Positions 45,790 to 55,480 of a DNA stretch of 64,000 nt are shown here, piece by piece; position 1 is the stretch's first letter; each line of letters opens with the position of its first letter. The stretch is taken from assembly GCA_963726775.1 (NCBI GenBank), contig CAVSDL010000007.1, forward strand, positions 208,786 through 272,785, in the 5' to 3' direction. The notes under the pieces are model-generated. The model was not told the origin of the DNA and ran no database searches. It worked only from the letters and a program-made list of their open reading frames with translations. This stretch comes from CAIWHR01 sp963726775 (GTDB taxonomy: Bacteria; Pseudomonadota; Gammaproteobacteria; Burkholderiales; Casimicrobiaceae). Position numbers and translations under genes: made by a program.

Positions 45790-47044
45790 CTAGCACGGGC
45801 AGGCGGCGGTTGACAGGACGGGTAGTCGGTCGGGCGAGTTCAGACAAGCGCGGTCCAGATTGCGAATTGGGCGCCAGCTGAGGAGCAGGCAAACGCTGGC
45901 AAACGACAGCAGGAGCAAGACGTTAGGCACGACCTGGACCGCGTCAGGCGCGCCCAGAAATACGGACTGCATGCCGTCCAGCGCCCAGCCCATCGGCGAC
46001 CACTCGGAGACCGTCTGCATGGCCGCGGGCATCAGCGAGCGCGGCACCATGATGCCCGCCAGCGCCGCGAGCACCACGTTGGCGCCACCGCCAAGCGCGG
46101 CGGCATGATCGAACGCGCGCGCGTAGGCGCCGATCACCAGGGCCAGACCCGACCGCCGCCGCGCTGGTGGCAAACACCATCAGCAAGAACCAGCCGAGCT
46201 GCAGATCCAAGTACAGCGCATCGCCGCCCAGCAACGGCACGAGCCAGCGCCCGACCAGGAGCATCAGCAAGCAGTTGTACCCAGTTGACGCCCATGAACG
46301 CCACCAGCTTGCCGCCGAGGATAGTGAATGGCGATACGCCCAAGGTGGCAAGACGCGGCAGCGTACCGTCGTTGCGCTCCTGAATCAGCACACCCGCCAG
46401 CGGAATCACGACAAAGAACATGCCGAAGATGAGCCAAGCGGGCACACTTTGCTGGACCGCCGTCATTCTGCGTCCGGACTCGATCTCGTACAGATAACGG
46501 ATACTCATGGAGTCCATCGCTGGAAACGGATCAGTCCCGCCGCGCTGTTCAACAGGATGCTGGCGAAAGGGCCAGCCGCTGCGACCCGGCTCTTCACCCG
46601 CAGTTGCATCATGGAAAAACTGATCTCGGCGCGCAGACGTCCGGCCGCCGCGGGTTGGATGCGGTTGCTCAGCCAAAGCTCGATGCGATCGGCGCGCGGC
46701 AAGCCTTGCGGGTCCACCCAATCGTTCCGGACGATGACTCCGGCCTGCACGCGTCGTGCGCGCAACGCTTCCAGCAACAGCGTGCGCGAGCCGAACCGTT
46801 GGCCGCCGTTGCGCTCGATCCAGTCGTTCGACCAACGCGTGGCCAGCGGGCTCGTGTCCTCGATCAGCCATCCGGTCGGTGGCAGTGCGATGTCGTCCGA
46901 CGTGAGCGTGTTCTTCAATGCAAACGACATGACCAGAAGGAAGACGGCGGGCATCAGAAACACGGCCGCCAGGCCATGTGGATTGCGCGACAGCAAGCGC
47001 CACTCCTTGCTGGAGATGGACAGTACCTGTTTCAGCGCGTGCAT
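45790..47044 (-). pseudogene. ABC-2 type exporter permease, three frameshifts
   Basis: The N-terminal block runs from MHALKQVLSISSKEWRLLSRNP with helix 1 (GLAAVFLMPAVFLLVMSFAL) and a large periplasmic domain. Later blocks follow in other frames: QQSVPAWLIFGMFFVVIPLAGVLIQERNDGTL, LLMLLVGRWLVPLL and a last part with LGGGANVVLAALAGIMVPRSLMP and WSPMGWALDGMQSVFLGAP. Reconnection needs a one-base gain near 46524 (AAA run) and loss of one base at about 46281 (CCC) and 46149 (CCC). The repaired protein has the layout of drug/pigment exporters of the YhhJ/YadH type. Confidence 0.8.
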
Positions 47045-47055
47045 CGGCCAGGCAT

Positions 47056-47794
47056 TCAATCGCGCAGCGACCGATCGGTATGGTGCATGAACAGCGCTTC
47101 CAGGCTGGCAAAAGGGCCTGAAGTCGCGGTTCCTTTCAACAGCGCAGGCAAGTCGCCGCTGGCGACGACGTGGCCGCGGTCCAGAATCAGGATCTCGTTG
47201 CACACTGGCCATCGCCTCGTCCATGTAGTGCGTGGCGTACACGATCGCGGCTCCCTGCAGCGCGAGTTGACGCACCTGGTCGAGCAGAAAGAGGCGCGTC
47301 TGAGGGTCCACTCCCACCGTGGGTTCGTCCAGCAACAGCACGTCCGGTTTCTGGAGCAACCCGATCGCGATATTCAAACGCCTGCGAACGCCGCCGGAGC
47401 AGTGGCGCGCCTGTTTGTCCAGAAACTCCTCCAGGACACAGGCCGTGATGACCCCGTCGACGCGTGCGGCGCGCTCTTCGAACGTCACCGCCAAGCATGG
47501 ACACGAAGAACTGCAAGTTCTCGCGGCACGTGAGTTGGGGATAGAAAGCGTACTCCTGCGGCACCCAGGCTACCGTCGGAGACGGATCGCCGACGAACCG
47601 GACCGATCCGGTTTGGGGCACGCGCATACCCGTTCAACAGGTTGATCAACGTCGATTTGCCAGATCCGTTCGGTCCCAGCAGGCCGACGATCTTGTCGCG
47701 TGACAGCGTCAGGCTGACGTGCTCCAGCGCTGGCGTGACCTGGCGCGGGTATCGATAGTGGACGGCCTCGCGCCACCAGCAGGACGGCCGTCAC
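47056..47794 (-). pseudogene. ABC exporter ATPase, about four frameshifts
   Basis: Blocks in different frames give Walker A LLGPNGSGKSTLINLL, Q-loop AWVPQEYAFYPQLTCRENLQFF, signature HCSGGVRRRLNIAIGLL, Walker B VLLLDEPTVGVDP, H-loop ATHYMDEA and a C-terminal tail ILILDRGHVVASGDLPALLKG. Each break is repaired by removing one base: about 47770, 47630 (CCC), 47493 (AA) and 47205. It pairs with the permease gene that starts just after its stop codon. The GTG at 47794 is the likely start. Confidence 0.8.
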
Positions 47795-47850
47795 AGCCGT
47801 CCCCCTTTTGCGCTGCCTGTGCTGGAGTCTGGCTGCCGTCCTGCGTGCAT

Positions 47851-48667
47851 TCAGCCGACGGTGCGGACTAGCCATTCGACGCCTTCGTTGTCGACCGGCG
47901 AAAGGACTCGAGCCGGGCGCAAGCTGCGCCAAAGACCCACCGGATGGAGCCCCTTTTTCAGCAACCGCGAAGCTACCATCAGCACGATCTTGGTGATGTC
48001 CACGACCGGGCGGAAATGGCTCGGCCTGGCGTTGGGCGGGTAGCGCCCGGGAATCGCGACGGCCAGCGTCACGATGCCGTGGTCTGCGGCCTCGATCAGG
48101 ATCTCGCTTTCAAAAGTGAATCGGTTGCCACGAACCTTGTCGCCTGAAGCGATGGGGAAGATGGCCGCTGGGTAGACGCGAAATCCCGACTGGGAATCGG
48201 CAATCGGGCAGCCCGCCGCCCACGAGATCCAGAAGCAGGCAAATCGGTTAGCGCGGTACCGTGCCAGCGGGAACTGCGCCTTGTCATGCAACCGTGAGCC
48301 GACGACCAGGCGATCCGGGTGATCGCGCCATGCACATAACAGCGCCGGCGCATCGTTCGGGTCATGTTGGCCGTCGCCGTCCAGCGTGATAACGCACAGC
48401 GCACCCCGTCGACGCGGCTTCGGAAAATGCGAGCCGCAGGCACGCAGCCTTGCCCTTGTTCCGACGCTGCCGGAGCAATGTGAGGGGTAGTCCATGCAAC
48501 TGCTGTGTCGTCGCGTCGGTGGATCCGTCATCGATGACCATTACCCGCGGACACAGTGCCAGCGCCATCTGCGCCAAAGCCCGGATAGTCTTGGCCTCGT
48601 TGTAGGCCGGGATGGCAATCCAGACGCCGTCCCATGCATCCGGGGAGCGGAGCTTCGGCGATTGCAT
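47851..48667 (-). pseudogene. Family 2 glycosyltransferase, one frameshift
   Basis: The GT2 fold starts VWIAIPAYNEAKTIRAL, with the nucleotide-sugar motif VMVIDDGSTDAT, NKGKAACLRLAF, then in the next frame VITLDGDGQHDPNDAPALL and SQSGFRVYP. Removing one G of a GGGG run (48404-48407) restores a protein of about 270 residues. It resembles the glycosyltransferase half of the GT-acyltransferase proteins in APE clusters and dolichyl-phosphate mannose synthases. It starts one base after the ketoreductase stop codon. Confidence 0.82.
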
Positions 48668-48668
48668 C

Positions 48669-49391
48669 TCAGTACAGCCCGCCGTTGACACCAATGATCT
48701 GGCCGGTGATGTAACTGGCTGCGTCTGATGCCAGGAAGGCCACTAGCGCAGCCACCTCTTCAGGACGTCCGGCGCGACCCATTGGCACAATCGCCTTGAT
48801 TTTCTCGGGTGGAAAGGCCGCGTCGAGCATGGTTGTCTGAATGATGCCCGGCGCCACGGCGTTGACCGTAATTCCACGCCCAGCCAGTTCCAGCGCTAGC
48901 GACTTGGTGGCGCCATGAAGTCCGGCCTTGGCTGCGGAGTAGTTGGTCTGTCCCTTGTTGCCGGCTTGGCCAGACACGGACGTGATGGTGATGATCCGCC
49001 CCCAACGCGTGCGAGCCATCGGCAGGAGCAAAGGTTGAGTGACCCGAAAGAAGCCATTCAGGTTGGTATCGATCACACTTGCCCACGTTGCGCCGTCCAT
49101 GCCGGCCATCAGTGCATCCTGATGAATGCCGGCGTTGTTGACCAGGATCTGAATCGGCCCTTCGGCCAGCATCGCAGTGACGGCGTTGTGCACACGCGAT
49201 TCATCGCCCAGGTCAAATGCCACGGCGCTGGCGCGTCCGCCCCGTGCCACGAGGGCTGCGGCCAGGCCTTGCGCACGATCGAGATGGCGGTTGGCATGCA
49301 CGATGACATGGACGCCATCGGCCGCCAAGGCCTGGCAAATGGCCGTGCCGATGCCGCCGCTTCCGCCGGTGATCAACGCCCGCTTCTCCAT
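48669..49391 (-). CDS. 3-oxoacyl-ACP reductase (FabG-like; ApeQ-type ketoreductase)
   Basis: This 240-residue SDR has cofactor motif TGGSGGIG, NNAG, Ser in TSVSGQAG, the catalytic YSAAK and a GQIIGVNGGLY end. It should reduce beta-ketoacyl-ACP intermediates made by the neighbouring ketosynthase. Intact. It starts eight bases after the dehydratase gene. An upstream ATG (49409) overlapping that gene would add six residues. Confidence 0.9.
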   Translation of the reverse strand: MEKRALITGGSGGIGTAICQALAADGVHVIVHANRHLDRAQGLAAALVARGGRASAVAFDLGDESRVHNAVTAMLAEGPIQILVNNAGIHQDALMAGMDGATWASVIDTNLNGFFRVTQPLLLPMARTRWGRIITITSVSGQAGNKGQTNYSAAKAGLHGATKSLALELAGRGITVNAVAPGIIQTTMLDAAFPPEKIKAIVPMGRAGRPEEVAALVAFLASDAASYITGQIIGVNGGLY

Positions 49392-49398
49392 GCGCTTT

Positions 49399-49824
49399 TC
49401 ATTGATCATTCGTGAAGGCCACCAGTAGGCGTCCGCGGGCGCGGCAGCCGTGCTCGTCATGGACCATGAACGAGTACATGCAGCCCGACGCGCCGCGCAC
49501 GAGCAATTCAGCCCGGATGGTCAGGGCGCTCGAACCTTCATCGAGCCAGCCCACAGTCAGCTCGACCTCGCTGAGCTTGGCAAGCATGCCATCGCGTGGT
49601 GGATGATTGCCGTCCAGCAAGGCACCGTGCAACGCCGCCGCCTGGGCCGCGTATTCGACCGCAGCTACGGCAGGCACGCCCTGCGCCCGTGCGAATGGGT
49701 GATCTGCGGTGGGTGCCGCCGCCCGGCAAACGATGCGAGTCTCGTCACACTGAACGACTCGGTCCAGCAAACACATTGATCCCGCATGCGGTATTCGAGC
49801 TTCGATTTGTGCACGGGTCAGCAT
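49399..49824 (-). CDS. 3-hydroxyacyl-ACP dehydratase, hotdog fold (ApeP-like)
   Basis: This 141-residue hotdog protein begins LTRAQIEARIPHAGSMCLLDRVV, with the FabZ-like active-site histidine in IPHAG, then VPAVAAVEYAAQAAALHGAL with the acidic residue on the central helix. ApeP-type dehydratases remove water from 3-hydroxyacyl-ACP to give the trans double bonds of the polyene. Intact. Its start overlaps the preceding gene by seven bases. Confidence 0.85.
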   Translation of the reverse strand: MLTRAQIEARIPHAGSMCLLDRVVQCDETRIVCRAAAPTADHPFARAQGVPAVAAVEYAAQAAALHGALLDGNHPPRDGMLAKLSEVELTVGWLDEGSSALTIRAELLVRGASGCMYSFMVHDEHGCRARGRLLVAFTNDQ

Positions 49825-50657
49825 GCTGTGGCACCGTCCACGAGGGTCACGCTCAGACGCCGTGCGCCAAGCACAAACTCGCAGGTACCACGACCATCCG
49901 CCAGCAGGGCCAGCACGGCAAACGACTGGACGCTGCTGTTGGCGCGCCAGGAACGAGGCAGCCAATTCGGTGGCGCTTGATCGCAACTTGCGCCGGCCTG
50001 AAGGAGGCTTAGCTCAAAAGAGCCGAGAGGCGTCTGAGCGGCCGATTGACCGGCAGCGTGAGTGTCTTCGGAACTGGCGCCAGACGCGATGATCCATGCT
50101 GTCGCGCTGGCGTGCTCAATGGGCAGAAGCGAGCGGATTGGTTCCGGAAGCGGTGCGTCGTAGGCCATGAACAATACCGGTTGCCTGCTGGTACAGGCAT
50201 CGCTGACGGCACATAGCAATCCGCTGGCGAAGCTCTCCCGTCCCATGCTGACACTGACGGCCGGCTGACGATTCTGGTACGCGATAGAGAAGTACCCGGA
50301 CGGCGCGTTGTGCAGCGAATTGTGAAACAACAGCGGCGACACCTGGCGGGTGGTAGCCAGCGTTTCGAGCATCTGTTGGCAGACCTCACCCGTGCCCTCG
50401 TCGGAGGCAAACACACAGCGAAGCCGGTCGGCGGGATACGGGCTGGTCAGCATAGCCTGTTCTGCGCACGCCAATACGAGCCGTACCACCTGGCTTGCGC
50501 GCCTGCGTTCGTTGGCTGGCAGCACCGTCGGGTTGGGCAACACCAAGGGCTCCGAGACGCCGGACTGCCCTGTTCGAAACAGCGTCAACAGTTCCGCTAG
50601 CGAACTCACGCCGGGAGCCAACACTCCGACCGAGCACAGCACAAAACGTAGCCGCAT
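49818..50657 (-). CDS. Ketosynthase-like chain-length factor (ApeC-like)
   Basis: This 279-residue protein has the N-terminal beta-ketoacyl-synthase-like fold (SPLLFHNSLHNAPSGYFSIAYQNRQPAVSVSMG) but no active-site Cys. In APE systems such a protein (ApeC) pairs with the active ketosynthase as chain-length factor. It starts one base after the ketosynthase stop codon (TAAG-ATG), which fits a heterodimer made together. Intact. Confidence 0.82.
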   Translation of the reverse strand: MRLRFVLCSVGVLAPGVSSLAELLTLFRTGQSGVSEPLVLPNPTVLPANERRRASQVVRLVLACAEQAMLTSPYPADRLRCVFASDEGTGEVCQQMLETLATTRQVSPLLFHNSLHNAPSGYFSIAYQNRQPAVSVSMGRESFASGLLCAVSDACTSRQPVLFMAYDAPLPEPIRSLLPIEHASATAWIIASGASSEDTHAAGQSAAQTPLGSFELSLLQAGASCDQAPPNWLPRSWRANSSVQSFAVLALLADGRGTCEFVLGARRLSVTLVDGATAC

Positions 50658-50658
50658 C

Positions 50659-51864
50659 TTAGAGTGCTCTGCCAAATATCAATGAACAATTGGTCCCGCC
50701 AAAACCGAAGCTGTTGCTCATGGCATAGCGCAGTTCGCCGCGGCGAGAGTTGACCACCACATCCAGTGCGAGCAATGGATCCAATTCGCGCAGATTGGCC
50801 GATGGCGGCAGAGTCTGTTGCTCAATGGCCTGAATCACCACGATGGCTTCGGTGATGCCAGCGGCGCCAAGCGTGTGGCCGGTGACGCCTTTGGTCGAGG
50901 AGATCGGCACCGCGTCAGGCCCGAAAACGGCCCGTGTCGCCGAGGCCTCGGCGCGGTCGTTGGCCAGAGTCGCTGTTCCGTGAGCGTTGACGTACCCGAT
51001 GTCCACCGGCTTGAGATTCGCAGCCTGCAGCGCCTGGCGCATGGCAGCCTGGGCGCCCAGTCCGTCCGGATGCGGAGCCGACATGTGCCAGGCATCGCTG
51101 GACTCGCCACCACCGACGAAATTGACAACAGCCGCCTCCCGGTCGAGCAGTACAAAGCCCGCTGCCTCGCCGATCGAGATACCGTTGCGCGCGCTGTCGA
51201 AGGGCCGGCAAACCTCGCTAGACAGCAACTGCAGGGCGCTGAATCCGTAAAGCGTCGACAAGCACAGGCTGTCCACGCCGCCGACCACCGCCGCATCGAT
51301 CAAGCCGCAATCCATCCAGCGTTGTGCCATCACAAAGACCCTGGCGCTCGACGAGCATGCAGTCGAGATGGTGACCATGGGCCCCTGCAGTCCAAGCAGC
51401 CCGGCGCTGAAGCGGCACAACGCGTCCATGGAATGTGTGCGCCGATAATCAAAATCCTCCGGCCAACGTCCGTGGTCGCGCCAATGTTTGTAGGCGACTT
51501 CTGTGCTGCGAATGCCTGCCGTGCTTGACCCAAGGATCAGTCCGATGCGGGATGCCCCGTAGCGCTGGATCACACAGTTCACCGCCTGCCGAAACTGATT
51601 GCGCTGCAGGGCCAGCCAGGCCAGCCGGTGGGTTCGGCAATCCCACGCTTTCAGCTCGGCGGGCAAGGGTGTGTCATCGGCAGCTACGATCTCGCCGACC
51701 CAAGTCGGCAAATCGCACCAAGGCAGGGTATTGGGTCTCAAGCCCGATCGACCCGTCAGAATCGCCTGCCACGATTCGTGGTTATCGACACCCGCCGCAT
51801 GCAGGGTGCTATAGGCCGCAATTCCTGACACGTAGGACTCGATGGGGTGATGGGCAGAAGGCAT
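50659..51864 (-). CDS. Beta-ketoacyl-ACP synthase (ApeO-like)
   Basis: This 401-residue thiolase-fold ketosynthase has the catalytic Cys in ISTACSSSARVF (about residue 170) and histidines in NAHGTATLAND and GVTGHTLGAAG. It ends NSFGFGGTNCSLIF. It condenses malonyl-ACP with the growing chain. It is intact and full length. MPSAHHPIESYVSGI at 51864 is taken as start. The open frame upstream overlaps the LolA remnant and shows no clear function. Confidence 0.92.
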   Translation of the reverse strand: MPSAHHPIESYVSGIAAYSTLHAAGVDNHESWQAILTGRSGLRPNTLPWCDLPTWVGEIVAADDTPLPAELKAWDCRTHRLAWLALQRNQFRQAVNCVIQRYGASRIGLILGSSTAGIRSTEVAYKHWRDHGRWPEDFDYRRTHSMDALCRFSAGLLGLQGPMVTISTACSSSARVFVMAQRWMDCGLIDAAVVGGVDSLCLSTLYGFSALQLLSSEVCRPFDSARNGISIGEAAGFVLLDREAAVVNFVGGGESSDAWHMSAPHPDGLGAQAAMRQALQAANLKPVDIGYVNAHGTATLANDRAEASATRAVFGPDAVPISSTKGVTGHTLGAAGITEAIVVIQAIEQQTLPPSANLRELDPLLALDVVVNSRRGELRYAMSNSFGFGGTNCSLIFGRAL

Positions 51865-52168
51865 GAAAGTCGAAGCCCGCTCGCGCTGCGCTGCGAAGTC
51901 TATTCGCGGGTCGGCAACGGTACCGTGCACGACGACACCGCGCATTCCACCAGCGCATCGCGGCGTTCGATCGCATGGTCCCGGACGACTCGATCGGCGC
52001 CGCCAGCCAGCGCGATTCGCGCAGCTCGGTGAACCGCACCTCAGAGTGGGGCGTGTCCTGCAACAAGCGCTGCAATCGACCCACGCTCAATGCCTGCGCA
52101 AACGCGGCGCCAGCCACACCGAGCAGCACGGCCGATTGCACCAGCCGCGGCAAGGAGACCCAAGTCAT
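51865..52168 (-). pseudogene. LolA-like outer-membrane carrier protein, truncated remnant
   Basis: The start overlaps the acyltransferase stop (ATGA). A signal-like N-terminus (SAVLLGVAGAAFAQA) and the LolA-type stretch LQRLLQDTPHSEVRFTELRESRWLAAPIESSGTM occupy about 65 residues. After that similarity is lost and the frame runs into the ketosynthase gene. LolA-like APE proteins are about 200 residues, and MMPL exporter and DUF3261 genes usually follow. Both are absent, so an internal deletion probably ended in this gene. Confidence 0.65.
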
Positions 52169-53041
52169 CGTTTGGTCCAGTAGGGATAAAAGTTGAACCA
52201 GTTCTTCGGGTAGCGTCTCGCAACCTGCTCGAGCAGGAACGCATAACGATCCACCACCGACTGCAGCGTGTCCCTGCGGCTGTCGGTAGGCGCTGGGGGA
52301 CCAAAATCGACAAACTCGATTCGATAGTCTGCACCCCCCTCGTACAGCCCGAAAAACAAGATCACTGGCACACCCGCACGTGCAGCCAGGACGTGCGGGC
52401 CCAAGGGGAACGAGGCGAGCTTGCCAAGGAAGGACGCGTCCAGACTGGCGCCCGAGCCGTCAACACGATCCGCCAGAGCTGCCACCATTTCGCCGCGCTC
52501 GAGCAGTTCGTAGGCACGCAGGAAGCTGTCGGGCCGACCGAGTGGAATTATCCTGGACTGGCTGTCGTCAATGCCCGGCGATCTGGCGCACCCTGGAACG
52601 TGGGTCGAAGTGCATCATGAAGTTGACCGGGAGATCTTTGAGTGCCTTGTTGGCAAGCATCACCAGGTCAAAGCTGCCCAGATGGGAGCCCAGAAGCAGG
52701 CAGCCCTTACCCGACCTCGAATGCACTGCGAACCAGCGTGTCACCTTCAATCGAGATGTGAAAGCGGTGGAACTCACCCGCCGCCAGATAGACACGGTCG
52801 AGCAACGTGGCTGCAAAGGAATACAAATGTCCAAAGACTTCAATCCAGCGTGCCGTGCGTTCGGTGGCAGCGCTCAGAAATTCGCGTGATGCACGCCGCG
52901 CCACCGGATCCGTAAGTACGAAATATGTCACGATTGGGTAAAGCAGGGTCCGGCACAAGGGGCGGCCCGCGACCCTGGCCAACCATGCGATCAGGCGTAT
53001 GAGCCACGCGCTGCCACGCTCGGCCTTGGCGGCCCACATCA
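52165..53041 (-). pseudogene. LpxL/HtrB-type acyltransferase, two frameshifts
   Basis: Three in-order blocks make one lipid-A-type acyltransferase. The first runs from KAERGSAWLIRLIAWLAR to GEFHRFHISIEGDTLVRSAFE. The second is GKGCLLLGSHLGSFDLVMLANKAL. The third is IIPLGRPDSFLRAYELLERGEMVAALADRV to NWFNFYPYW. Removing one base at 52715-52716 and one at 52574-52576 (CCC) restores a chain of about 290 residues. In APE clusters this domain attaches the polyene acid to its glyco-lipid anchor. The catalytic HxxxxD pattern is seen as GSHLGSFD. Its start is near ATG codons ending at 53041 and 53038. Confidence 0.8.
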
Positions 53042-53413
53042 TCACCCTTGGAAACTCCGGCACGCCGGCGTCGTGCTCGTAAGCAGCGTTACCGGTTTGT
53101 GCGCCAGGTGCACGCTCCCGGTAACCAGCGTCACGAGGATGTCCGCGCGTCGCGCGTGCACGGAAAACCTGAGCCTGTCGCCGATTGATTCGCAAGCCAC
53201 CCAAGCGGTTTCATCGGGCAACAAGACAGCTGCGAACTTGACCTTTTGCAGAACAGACACCACGCGATTCAGTTCGGTGGTCACGCCGGTTAATACATGA
53301 TCCAGCAGCAGCACGCCCGGTACGATGGGGTTCCCCGGGAAGTGACCCGGCAATGCCGGGTGCGCACTGGCAACGGAAAACTGGAATGCGAAGGCCAGTG
53401 GCTGCACACTCAT
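53042..53413 (-). CDS. Hotdog-fold dehydratase (ApeI-like)
   Basis: This 123-residue FabA/FabZ-like protein has the motif HPALPGHFPGNPIVPGVLLLDHVL with the active-site His and the downstream Asp. ApeI and ApeP are the paired dehydratases of APE clusters. Intact. Its ATG overlaps the AMP-ligase stop codon (ATGA). Confidence 0.88.
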   Translation of the reverse strand: MSVQPLAFAFQFSVASAHPALPGHFPGNPIVPGVLLLDHVLTGVTTELNRVVSVLQKVKFAAVLLPDETAWVACESIGDRLRFSVHARRADILVTLVTGSVHLAHKPVTLLTSTTPACRSFQG

Positions 53414-54862
53414 GTTTCGTCCGAATTGCCTGGTGCCCCGAGCCTGCGTTGCCAAACTGCAAACAATGCATCTAAAGCCTGTCGTGGCAATTTGCCAGTG
53501 TCGCTTCGGGGCAGTTTGTCGACGTGAACAAAGGTCCTGGGCAAGAAGGCCGAGTCGAGCCGGGCGCGCAACCACTTTTCGACTCCAGCACGGTCGAGGC
53601 CCGGACCCGAATAGATCAGGCAAAGACGTTCGGTAGGATTCGTGGTGGCTGGCAAGTAGAACACTCCGTCTTCGAGGCCGGGCAGATCCTCGAGCAGCAG
53701 ATTGAGACCGGCCAGCGAGGCGCGACGCCCACCTATCTTGATCATATCGGTCGAGCGGCCGAGGAGCTTGAAGCTACCCGTCGAATCGATTTCAATCTTG
53801 TCGGGCAGTGGCACTGGTGAAGAAAAATGTGAGCCGTAGCCTAGCGTGGCGCCGTTGACCCTTTCGACCCGAACGCCTCTGACCGGGGTCCAAGCTGCTT
53901 CGTGGGCGGAACGCCGCATTGCCAGGACACCGGTCTCGGTCGACCCGTAGATCTCCAGAACTGGAGCGCCGACGAGGTCTTCCGTCTGTTGCGCCAACTG
54001 TTGCGTCAACGGCATCGTCGAGGCCACCACCAGGTTGCAGTTCGACAGGACTTCGCCCGACTGCACCAAGCCACGCAGGAGCAAGGGCGTGGCAATCCAT
54101 GCCGTCGCGGGCGAGCCGGCAAACGCCTGTTGCACATCGGCCGGCAACAAGGGGCGCCCCTCCTGCACCGGAATGGCATGCACCAGCGAAAACATGACCG
54201 AAGCCTCGACGCCGAACATGTGTTGCGGCGGGACACTGCACACGATGCGCCGAATGGCGCTCAGGCCGCCATCGATCTCCCGTGCCAGCCGGTCTCCCAT
54301 CACCTGCGCGCCCGTGGCCAACTGCGACAGGGTCTTGGGTTGCGGCTCGGGGCCTCGGGTACTTCCCGACGTGTAGAGCAGGATCGCGGCACGATCCCAA
54401 TCGGGTTGCCAGGCCAGATCCGCGGCCGACGCCTTCGGCGCTCGGCCGGACGGTCGGGCAGATCAGGCACTCGGCGCCGCTGCGCCAGGTCTGCGGAATC
54501 GTTTGTGAGTGGTCAGCGACGATGATGGGATGGGGCGTCGATTTCAGGACACCCGCAAGGTCGGCATGGCCACCCGATGGCGGCAATACCAACAGGGTAT
54601 GGTTGCGCAAGGCAGCAAGCCAGGTCACCAGGAAGCTCGCCCGCGAGGTGCACAGATTGCACACCGCTGATGCGTGACGCAAACTCCTGGACAATTCAAT
54701 CGACACCTGATGCACTTGGCGCCATGTCCAAGTTTGATCCACGCCGACGATCGCCGGTTGGTCCAGTAGCTCACTCCCCGCCAGCAGCGCGGAGTCGGCC
54801 AGCGCCGGGGGGATGCGTACGTCCGCGGTCGTCCTGACCGAAAGTCTCATTGGGAGCGACAT
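53410..54862 (-). pseudogene. AMP-dependent acyl/aryl ligase (ApeH-like), one frameshift
   Basis: The N-terminal block (MRLSVRTTADVRIPPALAD to WRSGAECLICP) and the C-terminal block with the adenylation motifs AAILLYTSGSTRGPE, LEIYGSTETG and KLPRSDTGKLPR are in different frames. Removing one base near 54444-54447 joins them to about 483 residues. The enzyme would activate the aryl or acyl starter acid as an AMP ester for transfer to the ACP. Confidence 0.85.
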
Positions 54863-54899
54863 GTTGTGGACGGGTCCACTGAATGGACACGCGACCCGT

Positions 54900-55337
54900 T
54901 CATCGCCGAGCTTCCGTGCCAGCGCCGTCGGGCGCCCTCCAGATGCTCCAAGTATCGCGCAACTGCTGCAGCAAACCCGGGAATGCCTCGTGCGGAAAAA
55001 TTCGCGGGCGCAGCCAATGTTCGCCCACAAACAGCAGCATGCTGCCGGCCAAGGCTGCGAGTCCCATGCGGCTGGAGGCGACAGTATCCGACCAGCCGAA
55101 AATTGCGGACAGAACTGCTGCTCCGACAAAGTAGCCGCACCAAACCGCCGTTAGCCCCCGGGCATATTGGCACAATGGGGCCGGCAGGTTGGCGTTGCTG
55201 CGGCGCGCAATCCGCTCGATCAATGGTGTGGCACCGGGGCGCAAGGTCTTGCCGAAGAAAAACGCAAGCCAAGACAGAACCAACGGTGACAGGTAACGTA
55301 ACCCCGTCCAGGCTTGCGAGGCGAGCAGCTCCGGCAA
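54900..55337 (-). CDS. Small membrane protein of APE-cluster type (COG4648-like), possibly N-truncated
   Basis: The 145-residue frame has at least three hydrophobic segments (YLSPLVLSWLAFFFG, WCGYFVGAAVLSAIFG, GLAALAGSMLLFVGEHWL) with PLIERIARRSNANLPAPLCQYARGLTAVWCGYF, the conserved core of the membrane protein between ACP and ligase in APE clusters. Family members have one or two more N-terminal helices. The only start found is a TTG just after the ACP stop, so it may be shortened. Function in the pathway is unknown. Confidence 0.65.
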   Translation of the reverse strand: MPELLASQAWTGLRYLSPLVLSWLAFFFGKTLRPGATPLIERIARRSNANLPAPLCQYARGLTAVWCGYFVGAAVLSAIFGWSDTVASSRMGLAALAGSMLLFVGEHWLRPRIFPHEAFPGLLQQLRDTWSIWRAPDGAGTEARR

Positions 55338-55342
55338 GTGCG

Positions 55343-55480
55343 TCAGCCCCGCAAGGCCTGACAGGCAGCCACGTGCGCGGCCAGGCTACGCAACGAGGAG
55401 AAGATCGCTTCATTTTGCGGATCGTCCGCCCTGAGCTTCACGCCGTAGCGTTGCTGGATTGCAAGTGACAACTCCAACAT
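55343..55480 (-). pseudogene. Acyl carrier protein, 3' fragment lacking the phosphopantetheine serine
   Basis: The 45 codons encode MLELSLAIQQRYGVKLR and FSSLRSLAAHVAACQ, the second half of an APE-type ACP. The segment normally before it, with the DSx(D) attachment serine, is not found in any frame upstream: similarity stops abruptly near 55485. It therefore marks a breakpoint at the edge of the cluster. The product cannot carry a substrate. Confidence 0.75.
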
